64,000 bases of DNA, taken from Marisa cornuarietis (taxonomy: Eukaryota > Mollusca > Gastropoda > Architaenioglossa > Ampullariidae). Below, one piece after another: positions 55,901 through 64,000 of this stretch. Numbering within the stretch: position 1 is the first letter of the stretch; every line of letters begins with the position of its first letter. The stretch is taken from positions 1,178,001 to 1,242,000 of the forward strand of contig SMMW01000588.1 of NCBI GenBank assembly GCA_004794655.1, in the 5' to 3' direction. The translations under genes were made by a program, and so were the position numbers. The notes below the pieces were generated by a model. That model was not told the origin of the DNA. It ran no database searches and worked only from the letters and a program-made list of their open reading frames with translations.

Positions 55901-58900
55901 TCCAAGAAGTACCGGTATCCCGAAGTATTCACTTCTCTGTGGAAAGAGAAGAGGACAAGAGCTGGTGAAGACAAGCGAGTATTCTGCATGTTTGTTTGTT
56001 TGTTTGTTTGTTTGTTTGTTTGTTGTCTTCTGCACGCAGTCGGTGTTTTGTACGCAATGAAAAGACTATTGTGCGCCTTAAGAGGGGTAGAGGTTGTCGG
56101 AAACCTGTCGGAATCGGTCCTTCCGAAAGAAGGGGAAGAATGGTTAAGTAAACAACAGGTTATAGTAGGTCAAAGTAAGCAACTGGTAATAGTAGGTTAA
56201 AGTAAACAACTGTTTATAGTAGGTCACAGAATGGGAAGGATGGTTAAGTAAACAACTGTTTATAGTAGGTCAAAGACAAAGAGTCCGTAGCCAAGCAGAA
56301 GTAGTGTGTAATGGATGTAGAGTAGTGAACAACTTAGTTCATCGTGACTAGAGCAAAGAATGTGAAAGGCAGACAACAAACATCTTCCGACATCTTTTCA
56401 AGTGTAACAGTGCATTTTGTTGTGATCTCGGTGCAAGAAAAAGAGAACGAGCTGATAATATCTCGCCTACAAAAGAACGAAAAGCTGTTTTTCTTCTCAA
56501 GCCATTCACACCAGAGGTCACCAGCTCGAGTCTCAGAACCAGACAACCGTGACCACATTAGGAGCTTACTCTCTTTGTAACGGGCTCAATAAGAAAAGAG
56601 GCTCCGAAAGATTAGCATTGGTTTGCTGACAGGTATTCAGAGTAATACATTTTTTAACGATGTAATTATTTGTGACAATGACAGAAACTGCTGCAAAATA
56701 TGCATTTTTTAAAATAAATACAACATTTTGAAACGAAACTGAAATTCCCTTGGTCTCCCTGTACGTAGAGATAAAAACCCCACTTTTAGTCCATATTTTC
56801 ATATTAAATTAACACATAGTTAAATGTTTAGATTAGGTCCAAAAATGTTAGATCACCGCCTCTCGAAAGTGTGCCAAATATGGTCACCGAAAAATAAGTT
56901 AGACCACCTTTGAAAATGTGATAAAACAAAGTCGTATTTTTGAAAATATATTTAGAAAAAATGTCAGAATGTCACGACTATTGACCAACGAGAAAGTGTT
57001 TATCTCGTGGTCCGAATAGTCGCTGCTTCCACCATCCTTGTGTTTATTACATATGGGGCCGGAGTTATGAAGTGGGTTAAGTTTTTTTCCCTGGGGCAAC
57101 ATGGGGAACTCGAGGACAATCGTCTTCGTTTCCGAAGTTTTCAAGTGTTGTCCAGAACCCGTAGATGTGTTATCCCCGGAGCCGTAGTTATAAAGCGGTG
57201 GCAATGTTACCCTGGGGTAAAGAAACAAGTAGAAGTGTCCTCGCAGTCTGAGCATCGAATTGTGACTATGGGAACAAGAAACTTTTGCTTGAGTTTCCCA
57301 TTTTGCCCTTCGGAGAAACGACTTACTCTCGCTTCCTAACTACACACCATCGATAGAAGAGGGCCTAAGTTTTCATTGTAAACGTCTTCGGCAACTATTG
57401 CAGCTTTTCTAAACAATAACGAAAACAAAAAAGGGGGAATAAAACGGCCAAAGTGAGAAACGGAAGGCAACGAAACCAGGTTAAACAAGTAAAAAGAATG
57501 AGAGGACGCCAAAGTTGCGTCAAAGATCACAAAACGATCACTTTCTCAAAACAGTGACAGGTCTCCCTTCAGGACCACCTGAGCGACCAAACACTGTCTG
57601 ATAGGTTACTATTTGACAAATTTTCGAGCGACAGTTAATTCATAATCCTATGAAATCCTGTGGCGTCCTTGCGGTCAACTAATGATGGTCTCGGTTAAAT
57701 AATTTTTGTAATTTTTTCTGGTGAATTTTTGGATGAAAAATGCGTCCCATCTACTTTTGCATCAAACTTTAGAGAAAACCTTAACCAAGTGGCGCTCACA
57801 TCCCTCTTCCTACATTGAGTTCAAAGAAAGGAATGGCCCTTGGCAGCCCCCACAATGCTGGTAAGGGCGTCAATGTGAGAAGCATAAAACATTTTGAAGA
57901 GCGAGTTTGTAGACTAGTCAAAGCGAACGTGGATTATGCTTTGTTAACAAAAGACTCTTTTGCTGATTAGTCTAAAAAAATTTTTTCTCTTGTCTGTGTA
58001 TATTGCAGAGAGACTTTATTAACTAGGTAGAACCAACGTGGATTATGTGTTGTCGGTACAGATTTGTGCATCTCTGTCTTTGACCGGTAACATGCGCAGT
58101 AGTATGTGTTGAGAAGTTTTCTATTTTGCACTATTTTCCTGCCCTCGTGCATGTTTGTATCAATACATTTCAAGTGAGAAATTCATCAGCATGACTTGAT
58201 CACGCCTACTTCACAAATGTCAATGGTTTCGTTGATACAAATCTGATTCTGGCTGAGAACTGCGAAACTGTATCGGATGAGGCTAGCGTGCTAATAACTG
58301 TGTGAGGTAGCGCTTAGATTATTTTTTCTCTCACGCACGCATGTACGTACGTACGCACGCACGCACGCACACTGTGGCGGCAGCATCCCCCAAAACTGGG
58401 TACCAAATTTGTTCTGAATGACATGGGCCAACTAACTAATGTGCAATGTGTAATTTGGTAAGAATGGGGTTAAGGTGTTGTATTTTTAAGTTACTGACAT
58501 CTTGATGGTTTCTGGAATGAGGAAAGGGCTTAAAAAATTAAATAAATGAAAAATATACCCTCGCGACACTAATAAAACTAGCCTACCTTTAGAACTGGTC
58601 TAGACTCAAGTATCAGAGACTGAGCTAAAATACTTTTTCTACATTTGGAGAAGACGTGTAGCTGTGGCATGAAGCACTGTCGTAATGTCTAGTGTATCTG
58701 GTTTGTCTGTGATGTAAGACTTTAAAAAGTGTTATAATTTTGTCAAAAATACAGCTTTTGTGCCCTTATATCTTAGAAAGTATTAAACATAGGCATGAGA
58801 CTTTGCTTCATACCACAGCCACTCCATCTGGGAGTATATGTGCAAAGTGTCAAGAAAATCTGTTAACAAATGTGGAAAAGAACTGGAAGACAGTCAGCAC

Positions 58901-60979
58901 TAACATTGGTTTTCGTTAACGTTTGGCATAAAGAAAATGAATGTTTTTCTACCCAAAAGCAGCCAGTATCTTAAAAATACAACACCTTAACCACATTCTG
59001 ACCAAATTTTATGTTTATACATTAATTAGTTGGCCCATGTCATTCAGAACAAATTTGGTACCCAGTTTTGGGTGATGCCGCCGCTTTGTCCTTACAAAGA
59101 AAATAGCAATGATGGCTCTTCTGGTGTTTCTGTCATTAGACTGCACATTAGTACCCTGTAATTATATATTTTTTTTATACTGTTCTAAAGTATTATACCC
59201 GGTAGCCGAAGATAAATAATGTAATCACCAGTGAAACACATCTTTATTACTACCAGGAAAGGTGAAGCTTCTGCGACCTATGAGATCATTTTACTTTCTT
59301 CATGTCTGTCAGCGTCATCAGCTTTAATACCGGGTTTTCTCGTCTTGCTGACTGACAAGAACTAACTGTTTGATGTAGCAACTCTTTTCAGGCCGTGAGT
59401 ATGAAAGTAAGTACCGATTGTGTAGTGAGAATATCGAGCTTTTGCTGAGCTGTTAAATGTTATACGTACAGCACGTGCTGGTGAATAGAAACTGAGTGGA
59501 GCTCACCACGCGCTGGTGTTTTCTGAACAGTTTACTCACAATGAGAAGTCTGAGCTTCGAGCCGGCTAAACATCTGTATTGTGTGACAGAAAAGGCATTC
59601 ACTAGCCTAATAATTCTTGCCTAGACACCGAATGTATTCCGCTTAAACACTGGACTTGAAGGAGTTGACCCAAGCGTCTTCTGTGTCTTGAGCGCTGACT
59701 GTGAGCGCCTTCTTCTACTCGTCAGGTGACCTTTGCCCGGTGGAGTTTAAGTGTTGGCTACTCAGTCTGAAGTCGCCAAGACGTTAGGTCGATTGTAGTT
59801 AATTAACACGATGATGTTTAATGCCTGGCATGTTCTTCAAAGGTATTGTGCCCTCGCCTTGGTCATTTTCTCGACGGCAGATAACTGTGGAGGCTTAAGT
59901 TCACGGTCTGCCACCTTTTTGGTGAAAGTTTGTACCATACTGATATTTTTGCGGTGATTCGTGTGTGTAGACACTAGTTGTTTAGTTTGCATTCATTATA
60001 AAAAAGGAAACTCAAAAGAACATTACAATTTCACTTGGGGATCAAACAAAAAAATCGCTGCTACTCTTCATGCAGGTGAATGAAATGAGCCTCAAGTAGA
60101 GGGATGTGCTAAGTGTACAGGGGGACAACGGGGGCAGATGCCTGTAATATGGTGATTATTCCTAAACTGAATGTTTTGCCGTTAAAATAATAAAAAGATT
60201 AGCGGTTTGACTTCATAGTCAATGTGCTCCTAATTTATTGACAACGATTATACCAGAGCCTACAGAAATCCGAATAAAGCATTATGGGTCTGGACATCGT
60301 ACGTGAGGTTGAAACAAAGCAGAGAGAGTTGGTTAGGATTAAAGACCTTTCAACACATAGAAATGTACTGAAATACAAGCACAGTTGAGAATAAGGCCTT
60401 GGACAGAAGAACGTGAAGACAGAAAAACTGATATAATTATTTAAATAAACGAGGGAGAGAGAGAGAGAGAGATGAGGAGGAGGAGGAGGAGGGGGAAAGT
60501 TATTACTAGTCCACAGAAGAAGAAGGACCGCATTTAACTCGCATGGGGTTTGTCTGTAAGTCTGCGGTACACGTGCACAAATCACTGCATACTCACAGCT
60601 TTTGAATTGCGGGACTTCGTGCGGACACTTTGTCAGAGCCTGAAGAATACTGTCTGCTGAACACAGGGTTCTGGCCGCTCTTTCGTCTCTTCAGGGATTT
60701 GTTTTCTTTAGGTGAGGACCCATCCGCCGCACAGGCAATGGGCTCTTTGAGACCCTGCAGCAAACACACCTTGTGATAGACACCTCAGACAACCAACGCC
60801 ACTACATGGCATAAAGAACACGGATATATTATTAGTCTGAACACACAATGAAAAAAAAGATTGTTTTATCTGATGTGTAGTTGTCTTCATTACCTTGTGA
60901 CTGCAAAGATTTTTAAACAATAAATCTACAATTCGTCGAGTCAAGAATCTTATGGAATACTTCTGTCGCGCGCGCGCGT

Positions 60980-61047
<68 letters not shown>

Positions 61048-61566
61048 ATGAATGTTATATATATTTGCATATATCTACGCTGTTATTGTGGGGTATTATT
61101 TCCGAGGACGCCCCTAGACTATCATTGTGAGAGCTCGAGTACAGCTACAACATCGCTGCTTTCATTGCTGGGTTTATTCAAATATTGAAAAAAGGCGCTC
61201 AGGGCGATCTCGGACAGTGGACCGCAATCAGCGATTTAGGTGAAAAACAAAGCTATGGATGCACTAAAATTATGGAATTTGTTTGGATGGTTTATGAAAT
61301 CTGATGGACAGGTTGACCCATGAGTCGACGTGAGACGCACGTGTATAGACTGCGAGGCTAAATGCACGGCAATAATCACTGACTTCAGTGCTGTTAGAAA
61401 GGACTCCCATATCCTAGTGTTGTCCGAATCTCTATTACCAGTTCATGATCGAATGTACGAACGATGACTCTCACACCCGCACGCACACCCAAGCATTCCC
61501 AATACAGTTGAAAGAGTTGACATAATCAGTTTTGATGACCCTGTCTTGGATGCATGCCCACGAGGG

Positions 61567-61625
<59 letters not shown>

Positions 61626-62998
61626 TCTAAGCCCTCACCTCTATAGTTGAAAAGGTTACGATATTTAATCTTGATATTCCAAAATCGAATCCACACACGC
61701 ACACACTAACGCAAAAACACACACATACAGACACCGCACCACACACCAGATCAGCTATAACCTAACGAGATTAAAAAAATTAAAGAGAAGAGAAAAAAAT
61801 AATCAGCGTTGATGTCAATCTGATGACAGATTTGCTGTGTGAGGCCGACACACACTCTATGGGTGACCTCTAATTAGAGCAATCACTTCGGTTCACAAGG
61901 ATCCAAAGCAGCGGCAGGGCCACACCTCAGACCTCACCACGACAGTAAAAAGTCAGCCTTCACCATGGCGATAAAAGCCAGCCTTAAAGCCTGGCTGTCT
62001 GTACCACTGTAATATAGTCTTTAACAGCCTCACTGCTCAAAAAAAAGTACCTGCACTGCGACCAAACATTTTAATGTGCGTATTTGCACCAGCGCTCCGG
62101 GAACCATTCTTTCACATCACCAGGGGCTGCCAGGTGAGCTTCGGTTGGACCAGTCAGGTCTTCAACACGCGTTCCTCTTTCTTTCATTGACAAGCACCTT
62201 GTTGACACATAAACCGTTTTTAATGCAGGCTCTGACATGCTATAAACAGGAGGGGAGGGGGGCTGTCCGACACAAGTCTGTGTAGTGAGTACCACTCACT
62301 CAAAGCACTCGCTGACGGTCTACAATGTAGTTTTGTTTCAAATGAAACACAGGGCTGTCCTGTAAACTTCACGACCATCCAAACATCTGAGGCTACAATT
62401 TCAAAAAAAAACAAAAAAACTTGTGTAAAACAAATTTTGTTTTGGCGACATTTCTGCGAAACACTATTGCGTAGGAGTCTGTGATGGCTGATGATGTCTA
62501 CTGGCAGTCTAATGGACGGATGTAAAATTTTATTTTACGGCTACACAGCGACGGAGACAAATTGAAGTTGTTAAGGCGCTGTTTTCCTCGCACAAACTAC
62601 GTTGAGATCCCTAGCGACCTTAGAAACAGTAAAGTCAGTCCTGGCTCTAGGCCCCAGAAGAACAGCCTTAGTGAATTAGGAATAATAATAATAATAATAA
62701 TAAATGAAGATTTTTATATCGCATATTCACACTCATAGAGAGCATGCTCTTAGCGCTTAAAACGGGGAAGACACATGGACTAAATGGATAGAACACGAGG
62801 GACAGAAGAATAAACGACAGTACTGACGACAAACAGAAACAAAGATAGAAAACACAAATAGGCATCAAGTAACAGGAACAGAGAAATATAGTGATTCTGC
62901 AGAAAGATGGGTAGAAAAGTAGCAAGAACGGAAGGGGGGAGGGTAAGAAGGACGAGCATTGTGTGGACTGTGTTAGGAGTCATGCTCAAGGAAGAGGA

Positions 62999-63094
<96 letters not shown>

Positions 63095-63555
63095 GGCATT
63101 TTCTCGCACGAAGGCGAGCTCAATGCGCTTAACAAGAAGTAAGGGAGGGAGTGGCGCCGTTCGACAGAGAAGCACATCACAATCAGACACTCAGTCAAAC
63201 AGATATGCACGGTGTGCATTGCTAGGAACATGAAATAACACAGAGAGGAGAACGTAGAGAAAGTAACAGTCATGTAAACCACGTATACTAGATTTTAGGA
63301 GACCTACATATGTCTGTAAAACATTTTGGCTTAAAACTAAGATGATAAAACATAACCAGCCAGGAACCTAGTACATCGTGTGACAAACCTACAATAAATA
63401 AATAAATAAATAAATAAAACAAGATCAAGCAGCTTCTATGAACTATATAGGTTATTGTTCACTTCTACTCCTTCAGTCCCACTAATAAAAAAAAATTGAA
63501 ACAAATCCAATGAGTATTGTGAAAGTTATTGTAAAGACTAACCGCTGTATATCAT

Positions 63556-63639
<84 letters not shown>

Positions 63640-64000
63640 AATGTCTGACGTGTTAATTGGTAAAACCGAAACAAGGAGGAAGAGTTCTATTTTAAGATCA
63701 ACTATATCCAAAGTTGAGTTAAGTTGTACACAAGAACGTCATTCTGCAAAAAGATTTGAGCAAAAAGAAGTGAGTACAAATGAGATTAAAATGAAGAACT
63801 GCGAGCAGTGGGTAGTAAACTCACCAGCGCGATGCTCTTGGGCGAGAGACCGGGGTCGTTGCTGATGCCGCTGTCCGAAGACGCATCCAGGGTGGCGCCG
63901 GCAGCCATGTACTGCTGGTAGGTGTGCTGATACCCGTACTGGTCATGCGCCACACCCTGAGCCACCTGGTGATGCTGCGACTGCTGCAGGTACCCCATGG
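44481..64000 (-). CDS. grh: Grainyhead-like transcription factor, 15 exons visible, 5' end outside the window
   Basis: A member of the Grainyhead (GRHL) branch of the CP2 family: sequence-specific nuclear transcription factors controlling epithelial and cuticle differentiation. Exons on the minus strand: A 64000-63825 (partial), B 60754-60597, C 55936-55842, D 55583-55516, E 53230-53119, F 52212-52115, G 51924-51868, H 51248-51141, I 49719-49644, J 49386-49259, K 48941-48898, L 46485-46385, M 45750-45665, N 45048-44984, O 44607-44481. All are GT-AG with consistent phases. From the Met at 63998 the joined frame is 1497 bp, 498 residues plus TAA. Hallmarks: [68 protein letters not shown], and a C-terminal domain with VRMDDNIIRHYS. 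It is closer to Drosophila Grh and GRHL1-3 than to TFCP2/LSF. The frame is open to the window edge, so the true start and any N-terminal activation domain may lie beyond 64000. The weakest joint is the donor of exon L. Confidence 0.95.
45558..45615. repeat. (GT)n microsatellite near grh exon M
   Basis: About 29 GT units in the intron between exons M and N, roughly 50 bp from the exon M donor. Confidence 0.97.
46385..48941 (-). CDS. grh: grh exons K and L: variable linker before the dimerisation domain
   Basis: Exon K (48941-48898, only 44 bp) encodes ESPKEVSCQEEENS and exon L (46485-46385) encodes HLSPSQATEPIEEPSPAKTP then RLTSCTSCNKHLT. No similarity is expected here; support is phase continuity (0 to 2, 2 to 1) and good acceptors. 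The donor of L is uncertain: GTATGT at 46379-46384 or GTACAT at 46406-46411. Both leave phase 1 and differ by nine codons. Confidence 0.7.
49259..49719 (-). CDS. grh: grh exons I and J: end of the DNA-binding domain
   Basis: Exon I (49719-49644) encodes [20 protein letters not shown] then NNFS. The GAERKxRDEER element carries DNA-contacting arginines in GRHL structures (family knowledge). Exon J (49386-49259) encodes [20 protein letters not shown] then ANLSSAPVFFRPTYQTGEFQQC, matching the Drosophila RKKLDELYHP..DRSEFYGM region. A split Arg codon (C|GG) joins them. Confidence 0.94.
49930..49995. repeat. (CA)n microsatellite in grh intron
   Basis: 33 CA units between exons H and I. Confidence 0.97.
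51141..53230 (-). CDS. grh: grh exons E-H: core of the CP2/Grainyhead DNA-binding domain
   Basis: E (53230-53119) encodes SIIMLVFRDEKSKEEERKAW then [17 protein letters not shown]. F (52212-52115) encodes DTKNSQGVGPNSITELAFNA then VSVKWNPCEGPVR. G (51924-51868) encodes [19 protein letters not shown]. H (51248-51141) encodes [20 protein letters not shown] then [16 protein letters not shown]. The residue-by-residue match to Drosophila Grh is the strongest evidence for the gene. The F/G joint falls at the conserved strand before the LSTDF motif. Confidence 0.97.
53805..54356. mobile_element. Foldback element with tandem-repeat arms and 9-bp target duplication
   Basis: The left arm carries four or five copies of a 15-17 bp unit (GACACTTAATCCCCA) and the right arm about seven copies of its complement (GATTAAGTGTCTGGG), around a unique core of some 350 bp. 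The element is flanked by TTATGGGAG at 53796-53804 and again at 54357-54365. It sits in the grh intron between exons D and E. A 9-bp duplication is usual for Mutator-like elements; the assignment is inferred. Confidence 0.85.
54719..54788. repeat. (GT/GC)n microsatellite in grh intron
   Basis: GTGCGTGT-type interrupted dinucleotide tract between exons D and E. Confidence 0.95.
55516..55936 (-). CDS. grh: grh exons C and D: start of the Grainyhead DNA-binding domain
   Basis: Exon C (55936-55842) encodes GYRYFLESPISTTQRLDEDR followed by VTYLNK, matching the RYTLEAPISTSQR...MTYINKGQ region of Drosophila Grh. Exon D (55583-55516) encodes QYYPLTLENITPERVPKGVM. At the C/D junction the usual Gly of NKGQ is read as Ser (A|GT), which is forced by the only good splice sites. 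Confidence 0.93.
55991..56023. repeat. (GTTT)n microsatellite close to grh exon C
   Basis: Eight TTTG/GTTT units about 55 bp upstream (transcript sense) of exon C. On the transcript strand it reads as (AAAC)n. Confidence 0.93.
58374..59084. mobile_element. Foldback/MITE-like element, ~711 bp, arms ~115 bp
   Basis: The left arm (58374-58491) reads GGCGGCAGCATCCCCCAAAA..TGGGTACCAAATTTGTTCTG..GACATGGGCCAACTAACTAA..AAGGTGTTGTATTTTTAAG. The right arm (58972-59084) is its inverted copy. The roughly 480-bp interior has no coding capacity. It lies in the grh intron between exons B and C, directly after an (ACGT/ACGC)n tract. Confidence 0.85.
60597..60754 (-). CDS. grh: grh exon B: basic/Ser-rich linker
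   Basis: 52 codons plus 2 bases; enters in phase 0 after exon A and leaves in phase 2 into exon C. It contains a basic patch (SLKRRKSG) and a Ser-rich run (SRQYSSGSDKVSARS). No conserved domain; the basic patch could be a nuclear localisation signal (inference). The splice sites (CTGCAG acceptor, GTGAGT donor) are good. Confidence 0.75.
60967..61044. repeat. (CG)n(GT)n microsatellite in grh intron
   Basis: Six CG units followed by more than 30 GT units, between exons A and B. Confidence 0.97.
61569..61622. repeat. (CA)n microsatellite in grh intron
   Basis: 27 CA units between exons A and B; further short CA-rich stretches at 61690-61745. Confidence 0.97.
62680..62960 (-). mobile_element. 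LINE 3' end with (ATT)n tail, in the grh intron between exons A and B
   Basis: On the minus strand: CTATCCATTTAGTCCATGTG..TTTTAAGCGCTAAGAGCATG..CTCTCTATGAGTGTGAATAT..GCGATATAAAAATCTTCAT then (ATT)n at 62680-62703 on the plus strand as (AAT)n. The longest copy of this 3' end in the window. Confidence 0.78.
62999..63094. repeat. (GAT)n microsatellite in grh intron
   Basis: About 32 GAT units, adjoining a LINE 3' terminus. Confidence 0.97.
63066..63150 (-). mobile_element. Short LINE 3' end adjoining the (GAT)n tract
   Basis: On the minus strand ACTTCTTGTTAAGCGCATTG..AGCTCGCCTTCGTGCGAGAAAATGCCC leads into (ATC)n. The AAGCGCATTGAGC hairpin-like end followed by a trinucleotide tail is the L2/CR1-type terminus; the long (GAT)n array next to it probably grew from this tail. 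Confidence 0.6.
63557..63641. repeat. (GAAA)n microsatellite
   Basis: About 21 GAAA units, 184 bp downstream of the grh exon A donor on the transcript, where it reads as (TTTC)n. Confidence 0.97.
63825..64000 (-). CDS. grh: grh exon A: N-terminal segment, partial
   Basis: 58 codons from a Met at 63998, ending in phase 0 at a CTG|GTGAGT donor. The segment is rich in Gln, His and Tyr (QQSQHHQ, YGYQHTYQQYM), followed by an acidic/Ser stretch with SSDSGISNDPGLSPKS. Low-complexity N-termini are usual in Grainyhead proteins, so membership rests on phase, strand and order rather than on similarity. The two bases before the Met keep the frame open to the edge, so this need not be the initiator. Confidence 0.7.

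Noticed and set aside
56820..57300. Frame 57007-57339 and local duplication (CCGGAG..CCCTGGGG) as a gene
   Set aside because: A diverged direct duplication of about 127 bp explains the similarity; no domain, and it lies within a grh intron.
62780..63282. Frames with poly-His and poly-Ile runs
   Set aside because: Translation of (GAT)n joined to LINE 3' sequence.

Overview
This is a window of animal nuclear DNA, not bacterial. It has GT-AG introns, an AT-rich intergenic background, many long (GT)n/(CA)n, (GAT)n, (CCA)n and (GAAA)n microsatellites, tRNA-derived SINEs, decayed LINE pieces and foldback elements. Protein similarity and repeat style suggest a lophotrochozoan invertebrate, most likely a mollusc. 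That placement is an inference; the sequence names no species.

Three protein-coding genes can be supported, each by a chain of exons with consistent splice phases. (1) WDR83/MORG1, minus strand, 20235-23160, 7 exons, 305 codons, complete. (2) MAGOH, plus strand, 23477-27601, 5 exons, 147 codons, complete. Their start codons are only 316 bp apart and head to head, so the two genes probably share a promoter. Both families are linked to the spliceosome or exon-junction complex. (3) A grainyhead-like transcription factor (grh/GRHL), minus strand, stop at 44481 and running off the right edge at 64000. Fifteen exons are visible, giving 498 residues from the first visible Met. They cover part of the N-terminal region, the whole CP2/Grainyhead DNA-binding domain and the C-terminal ubiquitin-like dimerisation domain.

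Layout: 1-20,000 is non-genic as far as I can see. It holds microsatellites, a 596-bp foldback element (5883-6478), a LINE fragment (9951-10640), a degenerate minisatellite (11378-11792) and a SINE with target-site duplication (16081-16359). 20.2-27.6 kb is the WDR83/MAGOH pair. 27.6-44 kb is intergenic with SINEs, LINE 3' ends, an endonuclease fragment, a MITE-like family, an inverted repeat and a 33-bp minisatellite. 44-64 kb is grh; its introns hold two more foldback elements and many simple repeats.

I found no rRNA, CRISPR, phage or bacterial operon structure, and nothing that looks like a wholly new biological system. The observations most worth following up are the shared MAGOH/WDR83 promoter, the set of unrelated foldback elements (one with 9-bp target duplications and arms built of short tandem repeats), the small MITE family, and the repeat array in the grh 3' UTR.
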